64,000 nucleotides of DNA from Petrosia ficiformis (lineage: Eukaryota > Porifera > Demospongiae > Haplosclerida > Petrosiidae), in contig OX345637.1 of assembly GCA_947044365.1 (NCBI GenBank), positions 496,001-560,000 on the forward strand, read 5' to 3'. How positions within the stretch are numbered: position 1 is the first letter of the stretch; every line of letters starts with the position of its first letter. Positions 13,600 through 24,780 of this stretch are shown here, piece by piece. The position numbers and the translations under genes are program-made. The notes under the pieces were generated by a model that was given only the letters and a program-made list of their open reading frames with translations, searched no databases and was not told where the DNA came from.

Positions 13600-15333
13600 C
13601 ATACATACGTACATATGTACAGACAGACCGACAAAGAGTCAGACAAACAGACAGACATACTTTCATACATATGTATACCTACATAATAAATACATACATG
13701 CATACATACACACATAGATACATATGTACGTACATACATACATACATACATACATACATACATACATGTACGTACGTACATATATACATGTACGTACAGA
13801 CAGACGTATCTACGTATATACAGACAGACAGACAGACATACGTACGTACGTACATACATACATACGTACATTCGCACATACATACATACGTACGTACCTA
13901 CGTATGTACATACATCCATACATCCATACATACATACATACATACATACATACGTACATACATACATACATACATACGTACGTACATACATATATACATG
14001 CATACATATATATGTACAAACATACGTACATACATAATTGGTATTCTTATGTACCACTGTATTTTTTCTGAGTTTAGCAAAATAAACATTGTCCTCAGGT
14101 CCACATCCACCAAACATAATCACTTCATTATACGATAGTGTTTCTATTGTGAAACTATCACAAGGTGGAGGAGATTCACCAGTTACATCTGGTGTGATCC
14201 ATAAACCTAAGATCAGTTCAACATAACTATATTATTTGTTGAATCACAAACACAATCTAATATATTATGTGACCTAAACTACATGTAGTCCCACAAAATA
14301 ATAATAATTTCGATCAAATATTCTGAAAGAGTTATTTGGATTCGTGGTTACCAAATTGCATTGACTTTCTGTACAAAATGGCAGAATGACAAGCAAATGA
14401 ATGTAAGCATTTGATCAAAATTAATTGGGACAAGGCCCCTTTTTGAAAATTAGCTCACATATAATATATTGACGATTCTGATGCAACAATGTGTATATAG
14501 ACTATGTCCACATATTTACATTTGTATTATTATATCATTATTGATAATTATTATGATTTATAATTCAATTATAATTTATACATGCAAGTAAGTACAGACA
14601 TATAATTATCACTCTGCCAACCTGTGCTGAAATCAAAGATGTGTACTTCATTGGTTCTCATCTCATCATACAAGCTTTCACACTTGGCATATGGATTAGG
14701 AACAATTGGAGGAAGACCAATTCCACCAACAACGAGGAGATAATCCTCGAAATCGCATTTAAAAGACACCATTCCACTCCTTGCTTTCCTCATTGGACCA
14801 ACCCAATAACTGGTTGGAAATAACTCTTTCCATTGATAGCTTTTAACATTCATTTCATAAAGACTGTTGTGATAATGGTTATCATGACCACACCATCCAC
14901 CAAAATAATATATACAGCCTTTAATAGAAGCACAGGCATATCCACTAACTCCCAGTGGTGGTTTGCCAAATGTATCCTGTTGTTCCCAACTCCAGGATCG
15001 GAGATGAAAGATTTCTATGCATGAGGTTTGTCGCATCTTTTCTGGGCTGTTATGTACTCTTGTTGTGTCTATACGATCTCCTCCCCATAAATACAAGTCA
15101 TCGTTTATGAAAATTGTTGAGTGATCGTCCCTCTTTGCTGGTTGATAGTATTCTGTGTCAAGCCTAATGCTAGGAACTACTGAAATTACAATAACAAAAT
15201 TAATAATGAATAGTGCTAAACACTTGGATAATATTCTGTCCATACACTCAATAGCAAAAAGAATAGTAAATACATAAAGATAGGAGAATAGCAACAAACC
15301 TTTTGAAAAAGGAGATATTTTACAGATATCCAT
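12294..15333 (-). pseudogene. Kelch-repeat gene, copy 3, with premature stop
   Basis: Third kelch copy. Exons: 15333-15300, 15179-14622, 14206-14055, 13077-12892, 12709-12568, 12514-12294, phases as in the other copies. The frame would give 430 residues, but exon 5 carries TAG (12632-12634 on the minus strand) where copies 1, 2 and 4 have TGG in CIWLVIFGG. The predicted product stops after 335 residues, losing blade six and the basic tail. All splice sites and the downstream frame are otherwise intact, so the change is recent, or is an allele or assembly error. An in-frame upstream ATG at 15417 is an alternative start; 15333 is chosen to match copy 2. Very similar to copy 4, including introns. 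Confidence 0.75.
13431..14034. repeat. CATA/CAGA tetranucleotide array, kelch copy 3 intron 3
   Basis: About 600 bp of CATA units interspersed with CAGA, CGTA and CACA variants. Largest of the three arrays. Same intron and same position relative to exon 3 as in copies 1 and 4. Confidence 0.95.
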
Positions 15334-16630
15334 TCTTTTTCCTTGTTCTATAGGTGTCAATAGGTAATAACAACTTTGAGTGGTGTTAGAATTGTAATGC
15401 ACTTGCTGTGCTTGCAAAACTCTGAATGAAATACTACAGACAATTGTTTAAGCAACATCACACTACTGTTGTCACTATTCTCAACGCTGAAATATTTCCC
15501 CATACTCCGACGGTGGTAGTTTCAAAACGGAATATTATATAATATGACGTAATACCAACCTTCATATCTTCTGATCACCTATTGTCCTGTTTTTCCAATC
15601 GCAAAACTACGAAAGCCACGCCCACCAAACATGGCGTGTTCGCGTGCATCAGAAAACAAATAGAGCCGTTTTCTGAAAGCCGGGTGGGTGTGGCTTCCAA
15701 CAAATACAGATTGGAACCAGATTGTATGCAGCAAGAAGCTTGCAAGACTAGACACTGATTGGAGTGGCATCCGCCCACGGAAAGACTACAACCTTATTAA
15801 AATGCATGTAACTTTGAAAGTTGTAGAATCCACTGGAAAGCAGATTTGGTGGTGTTTTCATTGCAAATAAAAAATGTTCTACAAAATAGCGGAAACAATT
15901 TCTTGTGAACTCTTTTCAAAACTAACAATTATTTATGCATATTCTACTTCATGTCTCACAGTAATTTGTCAAGACTATAGCTAATGAACGAATCAAACTA
16001 ATGGTACCACTGCTTGATACCAGGGATGTTGTAATTACATTTGCAAATGTAATCATTACAATTCAATTACTTTGTGAAATTTCTTGTAATGATTACAATT
16101 GCAATTACTAATTGATTTTAGTGGCAAAAATTGTAATCATTACTTTTAAAATGCAATCAATTACTAATTACAATTACAAAAAAAAAAGATTTACAATGTA
16201 GAATTCTAGACCATGTCTTCATTAACTTTTAAAAATACAAGGTTCTCAAAGTTATTTGGCAGCAAACACTTCATTGAGCATCACATGGTGATAAAATTAA
16301 CATTTTCAGTGAGCACAACTGACTTGTATGCACATAATAAACAAATCAATTACAATTACAATATTTAAATTACAATTACCAATTACTTCACCTTAAAATA
16401 TCTCAATTTCAACTACCATTACAAATACTTGGGGAAAAGTAATTAATTACAATTACTAATTACAATTACAACATCCCTGCTTGATACATTTATGTGACAT
16501 CAGTCCTGTAAGGGTTAACTTAATAATTACAATGATAAAAACATATATTTCTATAATACATACTTTAAAATAATTAACACGATAAAGAAATAGTTATACA
16601 GATATACAAATACAAAATGATGGTGACTAC
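15334..16630. other. Intergenic gap, kelch copies 3 and 4
   Basis: Holds a short hairpin at about 15611-15700 (arms GAAAGCCACGCCCACC and its imperfect inverse), a partial duplicate of the 3' flank of copy 3 (GAAAGTTGTAGAATCCACTG, also at about 10785), and the hAT MITE at 16021-16479. No coding exon seen. Confidence 0.65.
16021..16479. mobile_element. hAT-type MITE with 8-bp target duplication
   Basis: A 459-bp element with inverted ends CAGGGATGTTGTAATT, flanked by perfect 8-bp direct repeats CTTGATAC (16013-16020 and 16480-16487). Terminal CAGGG plus 8-bp duplication is the hallmark of the hAT superfamily. The interior is made of ATTAC/GTAAT motifs with no coding frame. The paralogous flank of kelch copy 3 (about 11440-11450) keeps the uninterrupted site with a single CTTGATAC. 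Confidence 0.92.
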
Positions 16631-17895
16631 TTAGAAATCACAATGAAGTAAATCAGGAATCATTATTGTCCGTGCTCTTTGAACCTTTTGTACTGCTGCA
16701 ATTCTATTCTGTGCTATTGTAGCACTAGATATGGATAATTGTTTTGTCAGCCTTTTTCTTCTTTGTCTGAATTGACGATGTTCTTCTGCAACTTTTACTA
16801 ATGCTTCGCTATCCATTACTTCATTAACAATCCATTCACTATCATTATATACTAAAGAAGAATTAACATACAGTTATACATTATTAATAACACTGAATAC
16901 TAACCTAGTTTCACTACACATGTGTCATTAAGATACTTTATTCCTTTTCTTCCTCCAAAAATCACTAACCAAATGCAGTGAGGTCCAAGACAAAATGTTG
17001 ACAATGAGTGAACATGACGATCAACAGCAATGTCTGGAAGATGAATCTATATATTAATAGAAAAGTAATGCTCATTATCACGTTCTAACAATCGTAATTA
17101 ATCTCATTTGTCTTTACAATGTCTCGTGGTTTAGCTCTACTTTAACATTAATTTGATAACTGTATGTATTTCAGATGTCAAACATCGTTTCATCAAATTA
17201 GTCAACAACAAAGCCTTACAATTAAGTATAGATTTCAATAAATGTACCTCTGTCCATGCTTTTCTATGTGTATCCAATAGCCAGCAGTCTGGTGTCCCAT
17301 CTCCTCCTAGTACAACCATTACTTCAGGTATCCCATATTTTCTATTGAAACTAATAATGGTACTTGCATGATCCCATCTTTCACTGGGCCATGGGATTAA
17401 AGGATCGAATGGTTTAGATATCTTCTGCCAGTGCTACATGTATAAACAGTATTCTTAATTGTGTCCTGTTAATGCATCGTAAAATACATATAATGCTGTA
17501 TGTACAATACTATATATTCATACAGCATATAATATATAATTTAAGTATGCTATAATATTTATACTAATTATTATAATGGAACGACAATATACATTATGTA
17601 ATTATATAAACCAAGGTTAGGAAGTGTATATGCTAGATATACCAGGCAACTGTTGATGACATTTATGTGGATATAATCTGAAGCACGTATATAAATGGGT
17701 GAGAGATATATCCACATAAACCTCTGAATGCCAAGTGGTGATATATCCATCATATGATTTAACAACAAATTGTACACATAACTGTGTCAATGGTAGCATA
17801 GTACATACATAATACATAGTTATACAGACATACACATGTACATACATACATACATACACACATACATACATACATACATACATACATGCATACAA

Positions 17896-17954
<59 letters not shown>

Positions 17955-19740
17955 TACTTTCATACATACATACATAATACATACATACGTACATACATAC
18001 ACACATGTATACATATGTATGTACACACACACATACATACATACATACATACATACATACATACATACATAAATACATACATATGTACAGACAGACAGAC
18101 AAAGAATCAGACAAACAAACAGACAGACAGACAAACAGACAGACATACTTTCATACATATGTATACATACATAATACATACATACATGTATACATACACA
18201 CATAATACATATGTACGTACATACATACATACATACATACATACATACATACATACAAACATACATACGTACGTACAGACAGACAGACAGACAGACGTAT
18301 GTAGACATACGTACATACATACGTACGTACGTACCTACGTATGGACAAACATCCATACATACATACATACATACATACATACATACATACATACATACAT
18401 ACATACATGCATACATATATATGTACAAACATACGTACATATATATGTATATGGCATTCCTACGTACCACTGTATTTATTCTGAGTTTAGCAAAATAAAC
18501 ATTGTCTTCAGGTCCACATCCACCAAACATAATCACTTCATTATATGATAGTGTTTCTATTGTGAAACTATCACAAGGTGGAGGAGATTCACCAGTTACA
18601 ACTGGGATGATCCATAAACCTAAGATCAGTTCAACATAACTATATTATTTGTTGAATCACAAACACAATCTAATATATTATGTGACCTAAACTACATGTA
18701 GTCCCACAAAATAATAATAATTTCGATCAAATATTCTGAAAGAGTTATTTGGATTCGTGGTTACCAAATTGCATTGACTTTCTGTACAAAATGGCAGAAT
18801 GACAAGCAAATGAATGTAAGCATTTGATCAAAATTAATTGGGACAAGGCCCCTTTTTGAAAATTAGCTCACATACCAATCATGGCGTGCACCAAGTACAA
18901 TGCATTTTCAGAAAACGAATGAAGCCGTTTTCTGAAATTCATTTTACTTTTATAGTTTCTGATGCAACAATGTGTAGACTATGTCCGCATATTTACATTT
19001 GTATTATTATAATTATCACTCTGCCAACCTGTGCTGAAATCAAAGATGTGTACTTCATTGGTTCTCATCTCACCATACAAGCTTTCACACTTGGCATATG
19101 GATTAGGAACAATTGGAGGAAGACCAATTCCACCAACAACGAGGAGATAATCCTCGAAATCGCATTTAAAAGACACCATTCCACTCCTTGCTTTCCTCAT
19201 TGGACCAACCCAATAACTGGTTGGAAATAACTCTTTCCATTGATAGCTTTTAACATTCATTTCATAAAGACTGTTGTGATAATGGTTATCATGACCACAC
19301 CATCCTCCAAAATAATATATACAGCCTTTAATAGAAGCACAGGCATATCCACTAACTCCCAGTGGTGGTTGACCAAATGTATCCTGGTGTTCCCAACTCC
19401 AGGATCGGAGATGAAAGATTTCTATGCATGAGGTTTGTCGTATGTTTTCTGGGCTGTTATGTACTCTTGTTGTGTCTATACGATCTCCTCCCCATAAATA
19501 CAAGTCATCGTTTATGAAAATTGTTGAGTGATCGTACCTCTTTGCTGGTTGATAGTATTCTGTGTCAAGCCTAATGCTAGGAACTACTGAAATTACAATA
19601 ACAAAATTAATAATGAATATTGCTAAACACTTGGATAATATTCTGTCCATACACTCAGTAGCAAAAAGAATAGTAAATACATAAAGATAGGAGAATAGCA
19701 ACAAACCTTTTGAAATAGGAGATATTTTACAGATATCCAT
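16631..19740 (-). CDS. Kelch-repeat protein, copy 4
   Basis: Fourth kelch copy, 430 residues from the chosen start. Exons: 19740-19707, 19586-19029, 18619-18468, 17433-17248, 17046-16905, 16851-16631. Open throughout; the tryptophan codon lost in copy 3 is intact (TGG). Six GG-marked kelch motifs are followed by a basic, glutamine-rich tail (RQRRKRLTKQLS). An in-frame ATG at 19824 would add 28 residues, conserved in copy 3 with few changes, so the true start is open. Exon 4 and its intron are almost identical to copy 1 although the genes lie on opposite strands 10 kb apart. Intron 2 has an extra ~80-bp piece (about 18875-18955) absent from copy 3. It is divergent from the JARID2-like gene. 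Confidence 0.88.
17798..18448. repeat. CATA/CAGA tetranucleotide array, kelch copy 4 intron 3
   Basis: About 650 bp of CATA units with CAGA blocks (for example 17899-17953). Similar in order of variant blocks to the array of copy 3, but not identical in length, as expected for slippage after duplication. Confidence 0.95.
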
Positions 19741-21108
19741 TCTTTTTCCTTGTTCTATAGGTGTCGATAGGTAATAACAACTTTGAGTGGTGTTAGAATT
19801 GTAATGCACTTGCTGTGCTTGCAAAACACTGAATGAAATACTACAGACAATATAAACAGCAAGATCACATGACTGTTGTCACTATTCTTGTGGAATGCAA
19901 TGCTTTCAACACAGAAATAGTTCCCCAATCATAGTTAATGAGCCAAATGCATAAGTGATTTAGCTAATTCAATTATGTATGCAAATCAGACGTTTCCTCA
20001 GAGTAAGCATAAATACCTTAGACTATACATTTAGTAAGTAATGGAAACGAGTAATTTCATTATTCAATTTGCAACTTTTATTAAACACTCGCTATATTTA
20101 TATTCAGCCATTGTCATCATGTAATCACTACTTCGTATTCCAGTGTATATGTGAAGACTGGAAATACTTATGAGTTGTGCACTATAGTTCACCAACAAAA
20201 GTTGACTTGTATTGGACACTCATATACATTTAGCACAAATGGAACTCTCAATATTTAGACTGCATGCGTCTCATTCTGCATGAAAATAATTTTCTTTCAT
20301 CCATTTTTTATTGTTCAAGTAGCTATACTGTAACGATAGTTCATATTTTATTATCATAATACTTATTGAAGTACATTAGTATTTCATAGAATTTGGATGC
20401 TTAAAGTATGAAAATCAATGCATGGCAGGTCAGTAACTATTAATGCATAGCTTGTTTTTCATTATGTATAACTAATTTCTGATGAGTATTCTCATTAACT
20501 TACAGGATTAATGTTGTCTGGTGACCACTGTATATTTTTGCAATTATTAAAAACAATTATCATTATTAAAATTACTAAAGGGTGTGGTACTGACAGAATG
20601 GTCTTGAGTTGTAATGTGGTTGAAAATATTCTTTGACTAGGTCAAGAAGCAGAACAACATGACACTGAATAGTTATTTGGAATCATAATTTGTGCTAAAA
20701 CTACTCTGATAGCACTAAAAATGTAGAAATCTAATTTATGTTACTACATACTGTGCCATATATACTCTCCTGTTATTATGTGTGTAACTTTAACTTCTAT
20801 AAATAGTAACAACACTACACCCAACCCAGTCTATAATATTGGATAACCCATACATTGATAATGCTGATGTAATGCAAGGCCGGAGAGTTACATTGAAGCA
20901 CCAATAATGGTGTTCACAGACACAAGTCTAGAACGTTTAAAAAACAAATTTAATATATAACTATAAGACATATACAAAACATCCAGTCGATTTTGTATGC
21001 AAACAGGTATCCGTCGTCAAGATCAATTAACAGCGCGCTTACTGGACGTGGCTGAAGATTATATGAATTTCACCGTTTCTCTCCGGGTATGCCCGGTATA
21101 CTATTGTT
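19741..21108. other. Intergenic gap, shared 5' region of kelch copy 4 and JARID2-like gene
   Basis: The two genes diverge from here, so promoters for both are expected. No core promoter motif stands out. The open frame starting at 20997 is out of phase with exon 2 of the JARID2-like gene and is taken as 5' leader. Confidence 0.55.
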
Positions 21109-24100
21109 ATGAGTTCTACACCTCAAAGAAGTGCCAGACAAAGGAAACCAAAGGTCAGTTAGAATGTAAAACAAGCAGTATATCACTTAATTATTAACTG
21201 TCATATATTTTAGTGCGTATGTATGTGGTTGGATATTTAGTTATAAAATACATGTTGTAACTAAACCACTGTACCGCAAACTTAAACCACTTTTTTATCT
21301 TGTGATAGGATGAAATACAAGGTATACTGCATGATGAACAGAGAGAGCTAGAAAGGGCTCTTCAAGAATCTATTCGACTAGCAAAAAAACCTCCAAGAAG
21401 ATACTCACATGCACTGCCTGTGATAAAATCACCTCCACCCTCCAACAAGTCACGTGACAAATTAAAGTTCTCCAGTTTTACGTACAAAACTCTTGAAGGC
21501 CGACAGTTAAATGTAGCAAAAAAATCTACAAAAAAGAAAGTCATGAAACCACAAACTTATTATATTCAAGATGATGATCCAGCATATGTCCCAACACAGA
21601 TTGGAAAAACTAACTCACTCACCACAACGTTGAAACCTTCACTAAAGCGAAAGTCAAAACCAGTTATTACACTAGACTTCTCTTCAGAGGACGAAGAATA
21701 TTGGAACCAAACCCCTTCTCCATTACCAAGGAAACCTGAAGAGGAATCATCAAGTGATAGTATACCAGTTAGAATACCAAAAGTAACACCACCTCTAGAG
21801 AAAAAATTAAAAGTATCATTTCCAGACATTTCATTCTCAGATCAGTCGTCAGAACTTTCCAGTTGGAGTACTTCAACAACAGATAATACTCTTGACGAGT
21901 GTTCAGATGTAGCGCCAGTGAAACCTAAAGTCTTGCCCAAGAAAATTTCCTTAGGAGGCGGGAAGACTATGATGAAAATCAAGGATTCATTGTCAGGAAA
22001 GAAAAAACGTTCTACAAAACTGTTGAAGGCCGTCAAGTCTTCACAAAAGATATTTCCACCAGTTGGAATGGAAAAATGTTTAGAGAAAACTATGAATGAT
22101 GGCACAAAAAAGCAAAAGATAAAATCCAAATTGTCTTCGCCAAAAAAACAAGACAAGAAAAAAATGATTAGCAGTATGGAGTCATTCTTTTCCACATCCC
22201 CTTCTTGTGATTCATTTCCTTCCAATATATACATACTGCAATCTGAATCCAGTATTACGAGCAAGGGTTCCAAAAAGACTCCTAAAAAGGAACCGAAAGT
22301 TTCTAAAACAGGTGAGAAAAAGGCTAAGTCTGCATCATCTTTGACTAAACCATTAAACAAAGTTGACAAAGGTGAACCAGCACAACCAATTACAATTATG
22401 CCAAAACAGTACTCTGCAATGCCCACACATAATAAGAAAATGAAACAGCAATTATACTATAAGGTGTCTAGAAGTTTGGATGGACGTAGTTTAACTCTTA
22501 CAAGTCATCCAATTCCGACAGCCAGTCCATCTTTGTATCCTTCAACACCAACTCGTCCTTTAATTAAAACATCATTAAATAGCTCCTGCAATGGTATACA
22601 GTTAGGCGAACATGTTGATAAAGTTTCAGAGATTGCAGGAAATGGTCAGGTATCATCGGATATCACCATAATAAGTGATATTGGACCTTCAGATGTGGAT
22701 GATTTAGCCAGGACACCACCTAAAGATATAGACAAAAGGTAAGTATGTATATATGTACTTGTCATGTGTGTGTATATTCATTTTCAATGCAGCCTATTTC
22801 AAGCTCAAAGGAAATTTGCTGAAAATCAAACTCCAACCAATCAAAGGTAATTAGTACAACCAAGTGCTTACGAGTGAAGCCATAAAAAGCATCCAACTAC
22901 AGAGGTATCAGATAGTGTTTGACCCAGGTATGGGGCCAAATACATTGATACGTTCTTAGTTGAGTACTTGTACTTGTATACCAACATTATTATACAGTGA
23001 AGTAAACGTGTTTATTGTGATATACAAGGGGGATATAACAATGTCCTTAGTTGGGAAGCTGTTAGTTATCAACAGTATATAAGTACCAACTACTATTGCT
23101 TTTACTTCAGTACTTCTTGGATTTGTACTTGTACTTGTACTTAACTACTTTCAAATGTAATTGTACTTGAACATAAGTGAATTTTCACTGGTAGAACGTG
23201 TACTTCTACTTGTAATTACATCTGTGATACATGTACTTTACTTAAGTCCTTACAAATGTATTTGGCCCATGCCTGGATTTGTACCTATACTGGTATACGT
23301 AAATACATGTAGGTGCCTATAAGTATAGTCAAGTAGTATAGGGCAGATACAGATACTTTACAGGCCGACTTTGTACTATTATTTTAGTGTAGGAGAAGAT
23401 TGATATTTGTTGACATCTTTTCTCGTAGAGCCGTGCTAAAACGTAGTGGTACATCAACATAATATAATAATATATATTAGAAAAAGGAGTGAACGCAGTA
23501 ATAGGTATCATTATAGACAGTAGGTGGTATCTCAAATATAGGCCAAATCTAGTACAAGTACAATCATATGTATACATATGTGTGGGTCTATGCATCCTTG
23601 GGCTTCATTGCTCAATTATAAGCTCATGGTGTTTCCTTTAGCCAATCAGATGCTTACAGCTCAGTCATATGACAGTGCTTGTATCACAATGTATTGGTAT
23701 GTGTCCTGCTAACCTAACTATTAAGTTGATTATACTTTTCTATTTTAGTACGGATTGTGATTCTTCATCACTTAACAATGATATCCAGTCTGATGTTCCG
23801 TCCACTGAGGACTTTTTGTTATACCTATGTCTGAGAAGTAAATACATAATACATTCACTCTCTAATCCTTGCCTATCTATCATATACTATGGCTCGTAGT
23901 CATGTGCAGTGTTTCATACAGGAGTTTTTGTTAGGGAGGGTAATGAATCGATCATGTGAAGTGTACTGCTCCTTGTGGAGGGGGTCTGGGGTTGCTGCCT
24001 AGGATAAAATTTAGGCTCTCTGAGGTTGCTTCTGCATGGTAGGTTCTGAGGCCCCAGAAGGCTTGTAGCTGAGATATCGTTGCATGTTAAAATTGATTTT

Positions 24101-24780
24101 GGCCTGATATCTAAGTGGGGAGCTACTTGGAATGAACTAGCATCAGCCATGGCCATTTTGATGGTGCTATAGTTTTTGATAAGCTCGTATGGCGCACCAT
24201 TGGCCCATAAGCTTCTTATTTGGCACTGCACAGTTTTCTCTTTGAGCCAGCGGCGCAGTTAATTATGATTATATTGTCACTAATAGTTCGTTAATTGGTT
24301 CAAGATGTATTTCCAATGGCACACACACTAATTATTGTTGAGCCAATTTGGCCCATGATCAAAATTTATCAAAAACTCTTAGCCAAATCTATTTTAGAAC
24401 CATATTTTTGGGTTGTTGGATATCCTCTTAGTAAGGAATTGTGGTGGTAGGTATTATCATAAGTTCTTATGAACTGTTGGTAATTTCACTAAACTACCAT
24501 ATGATTGCCCGTTATGAGTATGCTTTTTGTACAAATAATAATATACTATCTCCTGCAGTAAGTCGTATATCATATAGCTCATGATTTCACATATCTATCA
24601 TGATTGAGTTCATATATTGTTTTCTTCACTATTAATTTTAGTGATATATTAATCTTGATTGTGTCCTTAGCATCAAGCTCAATTCCTGATTCACTAAATG
24701 TATTTGACTCTCCTTGGACACCTCAGTCACACAAGTCACAGTCGAAATTGAGAAATTGTGATAAGGTAAAAAAAGAATAA
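21109..24780 (+). CDS. JARID2-like protein, N-terminal PRC2-binding part only
   Basis: Nuclear protein of about 575 residues matching the N-terminal part of JARID2, the PRC2 cofactor. Exons: 21109-21153, 21309-22738, 22793-22846, 23749-23837, 24671-24780. A ubiquitin-interacting motif lies at residues 24-41 (ELERALQESIRLA). A heptad QAQRKFA around K499 is identical to the human segment holding the methylated lysine bound by EED. Residues 529-551 (TEDFLLYLCLR then SIPDSLNVF) match the human transrepression segment. Between them is a ~450-residue lysine/serine-rich disordered region. The start was chosen because ATG 21109 leaves exon 1 in phase with exon 2. The last exon reads to TAA (24778-24780), which overlaps an AATAAA signal; a GTAAAA donor at 24766 is the alternative. 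No JmjN, ARID, JmjC or zinc finger was found downstream. Confidence 0.82.
22925..23275. mobile_element. TIR element in JARID2-like intron 3
   Basis: Inverted ends: CAGGTATGGGGCCAAATACA at the left and the near-inverse TGTATTTGGCCCATGCCTG at the right, spanning about 350 bp. The interior is rich in GTACTTGTACTTG. The ends resemble hAT-type MITEs, but flanking 8-bp repeats do not match well, so the class is left open. Confidence 0.6.
24171..24379 (-). mobile_element. Dispersed TIR element (GTTTTTGA family), JARID2-like intron 4
   Basis: About 210 bp bounded by AGTTTTTGAT and the inverse ATCAAAAACTCT. Shares inner blocks (GGCGCACCATTGGCCCATAA, GAGCCAATTTGGCCCATGAT) with copies at 30197-30423 and 51110-51330. 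It lies in the opposite orientation to those. Non-coding. Confidence 0.7.

Noticed and set aside
13416..14138. Long open frames of MYVC / THIHTY repeats on both strands (also at 5847-6265 and 17820-18548)
   Set aside because: Products of a four-base repeat, open in several frames on both strands at once and lying inside kelch introns.
15575..15870. Three overlapping 60-67 residue frames
   Set aside because: They overlap on both strands around a small GC-rich hairpin and have no splice or family support.
20997..21197. Open frame starting at 20997 as the first exon of the JARID2-like gene
   Set aside because: Its phase does not fit exon 2, whereas ATG 21109 in another frame gives an in-phase, basic JARID2-like N-terminus.
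21842..22426. 194-residue minus-strand frame
   Set aside because: Mirror of exon 2 of the JARID2-like gene; lysine-rich coding read backwards gives phenylalanine-rich sequence.
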